A stretch of DNA of 64,000 nt. It comes from Morchella semilibera. Taxonomy: Eukaryota; Ascomycota; Pezizomycetes; Pezizales; Morchellaceae. A program made the translations under genes and the position numbers. The DNA is taken from contig CM018603.1 in the NCBI GenBank assembly GCA_009192285.1, forward strand, positions 6,941,613 to 7,005,612, written 5' to 3'. The first letter of the stretch is position 1. Each line of letters begins with the position of its first letter. Below are positions 9,957 through 20,329 of the stretch, one piece after another. Below the pieces are notes generated by a model. That model searched no databases and was not told the DNA's origin. It was given only the letters and a program-made list of their open reading frames with translations.

Positions 9957-12537
9957 ATGCATATCCTTGTATTATCCCCCCCCCCCCTCTCCCTCCCACT
10001 TCCTCTAGAAATCATCACCCCAGCTAACTCTCCTTCCCCTACCCCCTCCAGGTAGTCAACGATGACGGCCCCCCATCACAGCAATCCTCTCCCTACGTCC
10101 ACTCCTTCATCTCCACGCTCCAATCCCACGGCCACACCGTCTCCGTCGTTCTCCCGCACATCCAGCGCTCCTGGATCGGTAAAGCCCACATTGCCGGCCA
10201 GCGCCTCACACCAACCTACTTCCGTCCAGGAACACTTCATACCGATGACGGCACCACACACACACGCCCGCGCACCGACGGTGGTGAGGAATGGGTCCTC
10301 ATCGATGGAACCCCAGCATCATGCACACAGATCGGGCTCAACCACTACTTCAAGGAGAAGGGCGCTATCGACCTCGTCGTGTCGGGCCCTAACTACGGCC
10401 GCAATTCGACCTCGCTGTTTAGTCTCAGCTCGGGCACCATCGGTGGTGCTATGGAGGGCGCCGTCTGCGGCGTGAAGAGCATCGCGCTGAGCTATGGGTT
10501 CTTTAACAGGAATCATGACCCAGTGATCATTAAGGGTGCGTCCGAGATCAGCGCGAGGATCGTGAAGTATCTGTATGAGAACTGGAAGGAGGGCGTCGAC
10601 CTGTATACGGTCAATGTGCCGCTGATTCTGGGAATTGACGGCGCGGAGACGAAGGTGCTCTATACTAATATCTTGCAGAATTACTGGACGATGGGGTCGT
10701 CGTTTGAGGAGGTGGAGGCGAACGATGAGCTCGACCCGGATGAGAGGGAGATGCAGATCAGAGAGGCTGGGGAGCGTGGGGATAAGGAGCAGAGTGTCGT
10801 CGGACTGAAGCATAAAACGTTTCAGTGGGCGCCGAATTTTGCAGATGTCCATAGGAGTGTGGATGAGGCGCCGCCGGGGAATGACGGGTGGGCGGTTAAG
10901 GAGGGACATGTTAGGTGAGTCTCTTATCTGCTTGGGCCCCGTGGGGCGGTCATGCAAGTAAAAGTGCTGACAACTGACTTCTCCGCAGTGTGACCCCTTT
11001 GAAAGCTAATTTCATGCATTTCGATAGCCTTATCGGGGGAGAGATTAAGCTGTAAGTACTGCGTGATGTGAGAGCTGTGCCTGAAATTTGTTAAATACAT
11101 TATCAAAGCATACATCATTATCTAGAAACAAAATCCAAATGTCTGCATCCCTCATTAATAGCTCCCACCTAACCACACTCCCCTTTCCAGGCCCCAACCC
11201 GCTACCACCACCCTCCCAGTAAGAGGGGACCCACCAGTAGAGAAAGAGAAAGCTCCCTATTACGCCATCGTAGACTACGAAGATGAGTATGTCCGCCCGC
11301 GCATCATTGCCGCCCTCCATAAGAAGCTCCCCGCCATCACCATCCTCCCCACCGCCGCCTCCGCCCCCCCAGACCCCACAACCAAGATCCTTCACTGGTC
11401 CTCCTACGAGAACATCCCCTTCGAGGCCGTTCTCGACCACCCCACAACCGCCCTCTGCAGCGCCTACATCATCCGCAAAGCGCTCATCAGGAAGCACTAC
11501 CTCTCGCACACCATCACGGCCTGGACAACAAACACCCCACATCGATCCTGGCCACCGCAACAGCAACAACATGCGAGCTCGAGCTCGACTACGCCGAATA
11601 CCTCGACGAGGCCCTCGCAGAGGCCTACGAGCTCCGCGACTCCCTCGCCGACAACGACGAGAAGCCGCCAAGCGAGCGCCAGTGGTGGATCTTAAAGCCG
11701 GGTATGTCGGACCGCGGACAGGGAATACGCCTCTTCTCAACGCTACCCGAGCTCGAGGCCATCTTCGATGAGTTTGAAGGCGACACCACCGACGAAGACG
11801 AAGACGGCGACGAAGACGCCAACAATAACGACGCCTGGGGCATGGAGAACGGCGCCCCCGTCTCCGACGCCGCCGCAACCGCATCCGGCGTCATCACAAG
11901 CCAGCTCCGCCACTTCGTCGCCCAGTCCTACATCCACCCGCCACTGCTCCTCGCCGGCGGCCGCAAGTTCCACATCCGCACCTACGTGCTCTGCGTCGGC
12001 GGGCTACGCGTCTACGTCTACCGGCGCATGCTCGCGCTCTTTGCAGCGGCGCCGTACACGGCGCCGTGGGCGGAGAGCCGCGACCTGGCGGGACACCTGA
12101 CAAACACGTGTCTGCAGAGCGGGGAGCGCGAGGGGAGCGTACGTCTCTTCTGGGACCTGGCGGCGGAGGTCCCCGGCGGCGGTGCGGCGCTCGAGGCCGT
12201 GTGGGCTGCGGTGAAGGCCGTTGTGGGGGAGACGTGGGAGGCCGCGGCTAGAGGGCAGAGGGTGCATTTTCAGGCGCTGCCGAACGCGTTTGAGGTGTTT
12301 GGGGTCGACTTTTTGGTGGCGGAGGATATGGGCGTGTTTTTGCTGGAGGTGAATGCGTATCCGGATTTTAGGCAGACGGGGGAGGAGCTGGGTGGCGTGA
12401 TTGATGGGTTGTTTGAGGGCGTGGTGGAGAAGGGGGTGAAGGGCTTCTTTGGCGTGGGTGGGGGGGAGGAGGGGGAGGGGGAGGAGGGGGAGGGGGAGAT
12501 GGTGAAGGTGTTGGATGTAGAGTTGGGGAGCTGGTAG
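9957..12537 (+). CDS. PBY1: SurE phosphatase-like / tubulin-tyrosine-ligase-like fusion protein (Pby1 type), with a one-base frame break
   Basis: Exons 9957-9968, 10052-10914, 10989-11051 and 11191-12537. The tiny first exon MHIL splices to VVNDDGPP, giving the SurE metal-binding start (NDDG); further SurE features are SGPNYGRNS and GTIGGAMEG. The C-terminal half is a TTL-like ATP-grasp domain: WWILKPGMSDRGQGIRLF, HIRTYVL, LLEVNAYPDF. This architecture is that of yeast Pby1, linked to P-bodies; its enzymatic role is unsettled. The frame breaks near 11526-11540 (ACAACAAACACCCC): reading moves to the frame of LDYAEYLDEALAEAYELRD only if one base is added in the A3 or C4 run. With that base the CDS is 762 codons including stop. 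The GC-rich third exon region makes several long shadow frames. Confidence 0.88.
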
Positions 12538-12944
12538 TGGGGCGATAGGCATCAGCATCTTGTATATATATATATAGTCCAATGTACTCTATAGATCTAG
12601 CTAGTACGGGCAATTATGTAGGTCTAGGGACCTTGTGAATATCAAGACCTCCCTCCAAAACGATAGTTATTATATTATATTCTTCAGATCAACCTTACAA
12701 GCTTAAATATTTACTTTACTACCACCACCCGCCATACCACTATCAATCCCAAACGAACTTCAATCCATACAGTAAATTAAATTTCCCAAGGCGGCCAGCC
12801 ATGCCCGGAGGGGATGAAGTATCAATCAATCAATCAATCATGCCCGAAGAGATGTCTTGGCACGCGAGTGATTCCCCATGACCGGCCCGCCACGGCTGCG
12901 TCCAACACCAAACCGAAAACCCACATTCCGACCCTTTCCAACGT
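12538..12944. other. Spacer between PBY1-like gene and 5S rRNA
   Basis: Contains a short (AATC)n tract at about 12824-12840 and one bipartite motif (12865-12882), whose preceding bases CTTGGCACG match those before the copy at 9376. No gene seen. Confidence 0.5.
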
Positions 12945-13059
12945 GTTCGGTCATAGAACGATGAAAACTAGGCATCCCGTCCGCTCTGCCATTTATAAGC
13001 ATCGTATCGCCTAGTTAGTACTGCAGTGGGTGACCATGTGGGAATCCTGGGTACCGAAC
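12945..13059 (+). rRNA. 5S ribosomal RNA
   Basis: The 115 nt begin GTTCGGTCATAG and end GGGTACCGAAC; the first seven and last seven bases (GTTCGGT/ACCGAAC) pair perfectly as helix I. The conserved core reads ATCCCGTCCGCTCTGCCAT, and the 3' control region reads AGTACTGCAGTGGGTGACCA followed by TGGGAATCC, as in fungal 5S RNA. A T6 tract follows directly as a Pol III stop. Single dispersed 5S genes are usual in Pezizomycotina. Some helix positions (CTAGGC/GCCTAG) differ from the common form but stay complementary, so the gene looks functional or is a well-preserved variant. Confidence 0.9.
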
Positions 13060-13065
13060 TTTTTT
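13060..13065 (+). terminator. Pol III T-run terminator of the 5S gene
   Basis: TTTTTT directly follows the last paired base of the 5S RNA. Confidence 0.8.
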
Positions 13066-13097
13066 CTCCCCTTCGTTTTTTTTTTGTTGTTGTTCGT

Positions 13098-13307
13098 GTT
13101 GGTGGCGGTGGTGGTGGTGGTGGTGGTGGTGGTGGGTTCTAGTTAGAGGATCGCTCGTTACTTGAGTGTCGCAAAGGGTTTTGTCGAGTGGAGGGGGTTG
13201 TTGAGTGGAGCAGCTGTAGGCTCTTGCGTGAGTATTCTATAGGACGGACTGAATAAAGCAACATAATCCAACCCCATCCCATCCCATCCCATCCCATCCC
13301 ATCCCCC
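13098..13307 (+). repeat. (GGT)n and (CCCAT)n microsatellites
   Basis: A (GGT) tract of about 12 units lies at 13098-13135. A CCCAT pentamer tract of about 7 units lies at 13268-13305. Between and around them is non-coding spacer with no gene seen up to the TAH18 3' end; one bipartite motif is at 13675-13692. Confidence 0.85.
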
Positions 13308-14073
13308 ACAACGACAACAACCACCCTCGCCGCCAGGGACCAACATTTTCACCAGACAAAAGCTATTTACGCACTACCAGTCTGACTGCAAGCCCCCGCT
13401 CGATACGACCCCCTAGAGGAACAATGTTAGCGGACACAAGAGACCTGGTCAGCTGGCTCACTGGGGCCAGTTCTTTCTTCTTCCCCGCCAGTACGGCCGC
13501 GGGTAGTGCTATGGCGATATCACCAGAAGCGCGAGATATGGATTGGATGTGGCTTATATAGGCCAGGCCAGGCCCTGCGTTGGCCCCAACACAACCATGC
13601 TCCACCCTTGTGTAGATGTGCCTGTTCCCACGAAGCATCGTACGGGCTGTACTACATTATTGGTACGTAATAGTCGAGTGATGGTATATGATCTGCGCTG
13701 ACCTACCGTGCGTGTGCGTGTCTTTCCTCTGCTGCGGATACTGCTACTGCTACTATCTCCAGGGCTCTGGTAGGGCTCGGGTGGAAATGGAATGGTAACG
13801 CACTATAGTGGCAGTTGCGTGTATGGTGGGAGATATTGTGCCTTCCTCTTCAGCTTCGGGATCGTTTGGCGGGACTGGTGGGGTGGCTATTCACTGGGGG
13901 GAAGGAAGGAAGAAAGGGAGGAGGGGAAGGAAGGGAGAAGCTGAGATAGTAAATCTCCTGAGGAGAGAAATCAGTAATTACAAGAAGGTATGTAATCTAT
14001 GAATCTTATTAGTCCTATCTACCTATGGTCTATTCTAACCTATCTACAGTTGTCTAACTGCCTGTAGGCTGGG

Positions 14074-15954
14074 CTACCCCCATGTCTCCTGTCTCCACCT
14101 CCCACCCGTCTCCAACTTCTTCAACGTCCCCTCCGCCTCGCCTCTCTCCATGCCTCCCCACCGCTCAAACACCTCGACCAGCGCCTCCCTCACCGCACTC
14201 GGCATCCTCCCGCTACTCCCACACACAAATACCGTACCCCCCTGTTCCACCACCGCCTCATACACCTCCTTCCCCTTCTCTCGTATGACATGTTGGACAT
14301 ACCTCTTCGCCTTCTGGTCCCTCGAGAACGCCGTATAAGCGGACACCTTCCCTTGAGCCTCCAGCGCCTCCCACTCCTCGCGGAAGAAGTAGTCCGCGCT
14401 CTCATTCCTGCACCCGAAGAAGAGGACATTTTTTGCGGCCTCCCCCGCCGCCACCCGCGCACCAACAAGCGCGCGCATCGGCGCCACCCCCGTCCCCGGG
14501 GCCACCATGACCACAGGGCGCCCCGCGGCATCCCCCAGACCCCCGCGCTGGAAGGCCACGGTTAGCTCCGCCCCAGGCGCAAGTCCGGACAACCAGCGCG
14601 TGCACACGCCCTGGCGCAGCTTCTTGATGATGGTCTTGTAGCGGACGACGGCGACGAGGATCTCAACCTGTGCTCGGGTGGTACTGGGCGCACTCGCGAT
14701 GCTGAAGCGCCGCTCGAGCAGCACCGGGAGCACGTCGAGGATGCGCTGGACGGGGATCTGCACGGAGGAGAATTCCTGGAGGACTTCGAGGATGCTGCGG
14801 CGCGGGCGCGTGGTGTAGTCATAGAGCTCGTCGGTGTACTGCGGGTCTGTGAACTCCCAGAGGCGCTCGGCGTGGGTGGGGTCTGTGGAGAGGGCGGCGA
14901 TCGCGGAGAAGAAGGAGCGGCGGGGGATGGCGTTTAGGTCGATGTGGTGCGTTAGGAGCGTGCGGAGCGTCAGCGGCGAGACTGGATGCGGGATGGGGCT
15001 GGGTGGGAGCGCGTCGGGGGGAAGAGATGGGTTGGGGAGAAGCTGCAGGGGCTGGTCGGCAATGGCATGCCAGGACTGCAGTGTGATGAGGTGGGAGACG
15101 TCGTCGGGATGGTTTTTGGGGAGGAGAGAGATTGTGTCGCCGGGGGCGTAGGCGACTGGTGAGGGGAGGGTGATCGTGATGTGTCGCACATCTTGGAAAT
15201 GCGTTTCGGGCGTCACCCGCTCGTTCATGTCCACGACGCCCAGCAGCGCGCCTGGTCGTGGGACATGCGTACTCTCTACCGGGGCCGTTACTGGTTCCGG
15301 CTCCGATCCGGTCTCGGTCTCCCCCGCCGCGGCGCCGGTGGTGGCAACCTCGAGCACCCACTTTGGCGGCAGCAGCACCTCCTTTGGGATCGGCAGCACC
15401 CCCTCCGGCAATGGATACCGCTCTAGTAGCACCTCCAGCAATCGGCTTGACCACGGCAGAAACGCGCCGTCAATCCTACCTTCCAATCAGCACCCTCCTT
15501 CTTCCGCCTCCTTCTCCTCCTCCTTACAGCAGGGGCATCACACATACCCATCAGCATGCTGTTCGTCGCCTTCACCCCTCTCCGCCACCTCCACGGCCCC
15601 CAGCTGCAGCAGCCGCCGGTGCAGCTTCCTCACCGCCCAGTTAAAGCCCGCATACGTGCTGTCGCCGCAGCCGAACGTCGTGAACTCCGTGCCCGCCAGC
15701 CAGTCGGTCGGCAGTCGTCGGCGCAAGAGGAACTTCCAGAGGGGGCGCGTGGAGGTCGGCAGCTCGCCTTGGCCAGTGGTTGCACAGACGAAGATGAGGA
15801 GGGGGTTTGTGGGGAGGTCGCTGGGCGTAATAGCGGAGGCGCAGAGGAGCGTGGGGTGGAAATGGTGGCGGGAGAGGAGGGTGGAGAGTTCGTGGGCCAG
15901 GGAGGCGGCGGTGCCCGTCTCGGAGCCGTAGAGGATTAGGAGGCGGCGGGACAT
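14074..15954 (-). CDS. TAH18: NADPH-dependent diflavin oxidoreductase 1 (Tah18)
   Basis: Passes electrons from NADPH via FAD and FMN to Dre2 in cytosolic iron-sulfur protein assembly. Exon 1 15954-15548, exon 2 15475-14074; the 72-bp intron has a GTATGT donor, CTGAT branch and GTAG acceptor, and joins DEQHADG to IDGAFLPW, a junction well conserved in the family. Total 602 aa, normal length. The FMN (flavodoxin) domain starts with YGSETGTA (residues about 9-16), with CATTGQGELP and FGCGDSTY. The FAD part has RRFSIASAPS. The NADPH part has APGTGVAPMRA, FGCRNESADYFF and VFVCGSSGRMP. The 3' end faces the PBY1-like gene convergently across a 1.5-kb spacer. The sequence is intact. Confidence 0.94.
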
Positions 15955-17110
15955 GATTCGTGACTCGGTTTGTTGCGTTGCTGCGTTGCTGCGCGTGTGG
16001 CGTGGGGGAACGGAGTCACTCGGTGGGTGGGAAGGGAATTAAAGGCCGGGTAAGAGGGATAAGGGGCGAGTGAGGGGCTGTGAGGCGCGAGTGAGCGGTG
16101 GTGAAGATGAGTGATGGGGTGTGATCGATGGGCGTGGTGCGGTGTTGGAAGGTGAGTAGTGATCCCCTGTCAATGAGTATTATCGTGGCTTGAGAGCAGA
16201 GCTTCTCGTATCGAGATTTAAGATTGGAGCCAAGCTAGAGTGCCGTACTTGGCCAGATCGCCAAATCAAGGACACATGCACTTAAGGAACTCGGAATTTG
16301 GCAGTAACAGCTTGTTATACCGGTCTTAACATAGTAGATACATCTAAATTTTCACACCATCTAGATTTCTCAAGCACCAAAATATAACGCATCCGACCTT
16401 CCAAACAAGATCATAAAAGACCGACCGCCAAGCCATGGCCTAAATTAGATTGTCCCAGGGCTGCATGGCGAAGTACCCGACCAGTGCAAAAGATGAGATA
16501 GTTTGGCGCCGATTCAAGGCTTTCTCTTGATTTTACCCTATAAGCCCTCTAAACCTACTAGGTTGGCTGCCTGGATTTCAATATGAAACCTGGAATTTCC
16601 AATGGTAGCTTGTAAAGAGCTGGAATTTTGACTTGTTATCTACAGCTTTGGGACTTTGTACTCTAGCCCTTTCTAGAAGTCTTTTTTACACTTAAGTGCT
16701 GTCAGCTGCTTGGGAGTGCTGGCTGGAAACTGGAATTAAAGAATCTGGATTTCACAGTGGAAAGGAGTTCTAAGCTAATTAAAAGCTGGACAGTGGGGGA
16801 CTAGAAGGGTTAAATGGATGGGGCATTGTAGTGGTATTTGAGGTGAATGGGGTGTATACCTTCGGCTGTTGTGGCATAAATCGGGAAAATGGTGAAATCT
16901 ATAGCCATAGCTAGGGTTTGAAAGTAAGGAGTGAGTGTAGTCATCAGGAAAAAATAGGTTTCTTCATCTGGATGCGTTGGGTGCGTCCTGTGCCTCCAAA
17001 AAGTGACAGGCCACATTTAGCTCGTCTAAGCTCCCCTAAAAAGTGACATGTCGTCTAATCTCGTCTAATCTCGTCCTGGGGGTGACAGGCCGTCTTTTGA
17101 CGTCATTCTT
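15955..17110. other. Spacer upstream of TAH18
   Basis: TAH18 promoter region, GC-rich up to about 16150 with a variant bipartite motif (16108-16125), then AT-rich DNA. A short tandem of TCGTCTAATC lies at about 17048-17075. No gene seen. Confidence 0.5.
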
Positions 17111-17560
17111 GGCGCAGTTTTCAGGTCTTAAGCACCCCCGCCGCCGCCTCCACCTCCACCTCCATCTTCAACCTCCACATCCATCTCTATATCGAGTATA
17201 TCCCTACCCCATATTCCTACACCTATGCTAATATCTATATAGAGCCCTAATTCACGCTCAAAACGACGCTATGGGCATACCCAAATCGACGCCCTGGACA
17301 TGCACGCCATGGACACACCCATAGTGACGTCTTAGGACATACCCAAATAGACGCCATGGACACGCCCAAATAGACGCCATCGACACACCCAGGATACGCC
17401 AGGGTGACGCTCAGGACATGTTCAAATCTACGCCTAGGACATGCCCAAATGGACGCCATGGACACGCCCGAATCCACGCCATTGACACGCCCAAACCGAC
17501 GCCATGGGCACACCCATAGCGCCATGGACACGCCCACATTGACGGCTTCTGGAGGTAGGG
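17111..17560 (+). repeat. Minisatellite copy I: 23-bp ACGCCATGGACACGCCCAAA units plus conserved lead-in
   Basis: From 17262 to about 17545 the sequence is an imperfect tandem of about eleven units, consensus ACGCCATGGACACGCCCAAA plus TNG. The preceding stretch (17120-17255, starting TTAAGCACCCCCGCCG and ending ATAGAGCCCTAATTCA) is homologous, in inverted orientation, to 19640-19800. Both copies contain a short frame ending IEP-stop just before the array, so the repeat may derive from the 3' end of a gene. Confidence 0.75.
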
Positions 17561-17605
17561 AGGTGGGCGCGCGGGCGGGCAGTCGTGCAGGCATATCTTT
17601 GTACA

Positions 17606-18170
17606 TAGAACTAGGGTTCCACCTCGCGACCGCGAGTTGTGTAGATTTTGGGGAACAGCGGTAAACTAATCCTCTCTCTACGGTACGTACATGTAATCAT
17701 GGGAGCCTTCGGCCCTCCCTCCCCCCCCAATTCCCGCCAGTTTAATCTTTCATTGCCTTGTGATACAATTCAGTTCACAGGTACCGGTCTTGATGTGTCG
17801 TGCTTAGTCAATACCTCCGTCACTCTCAACCAATAAGGTTGCTATGCCAAGGAGTGCGAAAATGTCATAATCTAGTACATAGTAGACTAGGGGTTACCAC
17901 CTCGCGACCGCGAGCTGTTTAAATCCTAGGGAACAGCGGTATCGGTAGCTGTAGACAAATCCTCTCTCTACGGTACGGACATGTAGTTCTGGGGGCCTTT
18001 GCCCCCGGCCCCCCCGGGCCCCCTTTCCTCCGCTCCTCCCCAATTCCTATTCCCGCCAGTTAACCCCATTGCCTGCAATCCCCTCTCTACGGTTAGTTAT
18101 GGGGGCCTTCGGCCCCGCCCCCCTCTCCGCTCCTCCCATTCCCGCCAGTTAAACCCATTGTCCTGTAGGA
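17606..18170 (+). repeat. Three degenerate copies of a hairpin-bearing repeat
   Basis: Copies lie at about 17610-17745, 17887-18070 and 18077-18165 (the last lacks the front). Shared landmarks in order: CCACCTCGCGACCGCGAG, GGGAACAGCGGTA, CCTCTCTCTACGGTACG, a GC hairpin (GGGGCC-TTC-GGCCCC in copy 3; GGGGGC-CTTT-GCCCCC in copy 2), ATTCCCGCCAGTTAA and CCATTG. Non-coding. Loop and stem bases differ between copies while pairing is kept. Confidence 0.7.
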
Positions 18171-18715
18171 CTGTAATATACGTGTTCCGGGTTGCTATGA
18201 TACCTGGCTGCGGGCAGGGTAACATGCCAAGCGCGCGCGCAAAAGACCACTTTACAGTACATAGTAGAAAGAAGACTAGTACATAGTAGATAGTAGATTA
18301 CATTACATAGAATTACCTGAACTGTCCAATCGTCAGTGTGATGTCAATTCCCAGCGAAAATTAGCGTCAAGGTTCTATCATGACCTCTAGCCTGGCAAAA
18401 GGCACAAGACGAGGAAAAAGTCATCTTAGACGGCACAAGACTATCTTGCTGCGCCGGGGCGAGGGGTTACAGGTAAGCAATTGATTTTTATGCGTCTTTG
18501 ACGTCTTTTGCATCTTGCTGATGCTCGATCCTTCTGACGACTCAAACGAGCAGAAATAATATGACCTGCCACGCCCGAAATGCCCCCGTGCAGCAAACGA
18601 TGATTGTACCAACATATCTGATCCCTGACTCACTGATGTTATAAATAGAGTCTCAATTCCCTCTCGACGCGCTTTTCAATTCCCTCTCGACGCGCTTCAG
18701 TACACCCAAAACAAG

Positions 18716-19640
18716 ATGTCTGTATCTGATACACTTATCACTTTCACCTCTCAGGATGAGAGGCAATCCATATCGTCACCAAACTATCCTCAACTTAACC
18801 TCCAAGATCCATTCTTAGACAATTTGTCTCTACCAGAAAAAAAACAGAGAATCACTATGCATACCAAGGCTCATATTAAAAAACATTTAGGTATGCTAGT
18901 ATATACTCAAAATACAATGCAATTTTTCCTAACATATGATTATAGAAGAAGTGTTAGGGAGGACAGTTGTGTTTAGTGACCTTACCTTAAAACCCAGTGC
19001 AAGAAAACACGGTTTTGTTTGGCATTTCCCAGAGGGAATGGAAAACATTGAAGTTCAAAAAACACTTTCCCATTTGTCCTTCGGCGATCAAATTATATTC
19101 AGAAACGCGCTAGCTAACAAGACATTGTATGCTGTAAGTGATCATGAATGCCAGTGATGATTCTTTATATCATGATTGTATACTAACTCATTGAATTAGG
19201 AGCCTCTTACCGAAATTACGTTTCCAGGAGTTGATGCGATGATGAACGCTATTTGCAGCGGAAGTATGTTTTTCCAAACACAAATCTATACACTCAGGCT
19301 ACCGTTCCGCTAATACAGAATGGCAGTTATGGGTATCAAAGAACTACTTTATACCATCTTCAAAGACATACAACTTTTGGAACAAGAAAAAGAAGAACTA
19401 CAGGAAAGAAATTTAGCACTACGAAGAGAAAATACAAGACTGAAAAAAGATATTGCAGCACTAAACAGGGACAGAGCGGAATTGTTTGACTTGCGGAGAG
19501 AAAATGCGAGACTGGGAAAAGATATTGCAGCACTAAACGAGGACAGAGCGGAATTGTATGACTTGCGGGAAAGAATCACCGAAGTGGGGGAGAGGCTTAT
19601 TGTACTAGAAAATCGCAGAATCACTTTGCGTAAGTCCTAG
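18716..19640 (+). CDS. Orphan four-exon protein with C-terminal duplicated coiled coil
   Basis: Not a family I recognise. Exons 18716-18890, 18946-19133, 19200-19263 and 19327-19640 give 246 aa. Introns are GTATGC...TTATAG (CTAACAT branch), GTAAGT...AATTAG (ACTAACT branch) and GTATGT...GGCAG (CGCTAAT branch), with phases consistent throughout. The N-terminal part is compact and mixed (GRTVVFSDLTLKPSARKHGF, HFPEGMENIEVQKTLSHLSF). The C-terminal 100 residues form a strong coiled coil with a 24-residue tandem duplication, each copy containing KDIAALN.DRAEL. An alternative acceptor (CTCAG at 19298) would give a different, shorter C-terminus (SYRSANTEWQLW). The stop codon abuts minisatellite copy II. 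Position between inverted repeats suggests a recently moved or lineage-specific gene. Confidence 0.6.
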
Positions 19641-19800
19641 GCGCCCATTTGGGCGTCGATTTGGGCATGTCCTAGGCGTCATTTTGGGCGTGTTATAGGC
19701 GTGATCTTGGGCGTAGACAGGGCATGAATTAGGGCTCTATAGACGTTAGCATGAAGATGGAGGTGAAGATGGAGGCGACGGCGGGGGTGCTTGAGACCCG
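19640..19800 (-). repeat. Minisatellite copy II with lead-in, inverted relative to copy I
   Basis: Read on the minus strand, this runs TCAAGCACCCCCGCCG, through ATAGAGCCCTAATTCATG, into three to four ACGCCTAGGACATGCCCAAA-type units. It matches 17120-17330 in the opposite direction, so copies I and II bracket the 2-kb block holding the orphan coiled-coil gene. Confidence 0.7.
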
Positions 19801-19956
19801 GGTGTGCTGTGTCTCGGGAGAGGGTGTCTCGGGAGAGGGTGTCTCGGGAGATGGTGTCTCGTCCTGCTGAAATGTGCTTAAAAAGAATACATTACATACC
19901 TTCCTCTTTAGCATTATAAGTACATGTATCCACCCTTTTCCCCTCAGACTCATCAT
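19729..19956 (-). CDS. Possible small two-exon protein with SPETP repeats
   Basis: Starts ATG 19956 (MMSLRGKGWIHV). A GTATGT donor after MLKRK at about 19903 and a TTTCAG acceptor would join it to QDETPSPETPSPETPSPET and end IEP-stop, 64 aa. There is no homologue I know. The Pro/Ser/Glu pentapeptide repeat is itself a short tandem repeat in the DNA. The homologous stretch at 17120-17240 keeps the same ending but no first exon. Could equally be non-coding. Confidence 0.25.
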   Translation of the reverse strand: MMSLRGKGWIHVLIMLKRKVCNVFFLSTFQQDETPSPETPSPETPSPETQHTRVSSTPAVASIFTSIFMLTSIEP

Positions 19957-20329
19957 TACCTCCGAGTCGCTCTCTAACTTTAGATTTCCGGGACTCTACC
20001 TACACTTCGACGTTCCTTATATCTTTAGTTACGCAAGTTAAGGATATCATATGTAAATAAACAGGCCGTAAGAAATTGGCCGAAAGAACGCTATAAACCC
20101 ACCTACTCGTTTTTCGAACCGCTGTCTAGATCTTGAGAATAGTGGATAGATTGGCCTGCGCGGCAATTGGGTGGGCAGTCGGTCACAAGCTTTACTGGAA
20201 AGGGTGTTGATCTAAATACAACCGAGCAACACGTCGCGTCTCCCACAAAACCTCACCTCCGAATATCTACAATATAATCTACAGACTCAACCACCACGAC
20301 CCATTGGCTCAATCCCACAATACTCACCA

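Noticed and set aside
11045-11884. 279-aa Arg-rich minus-strand frame across the PBY1-like gene
   Set aside because: Shadow of GC-rich coding DNA on the other strand, with no domain.
14819-15931. Long plus- and minus-frame shadows over TAH18
   Set aside because: TAH18 explains the region; the others lack motifs.
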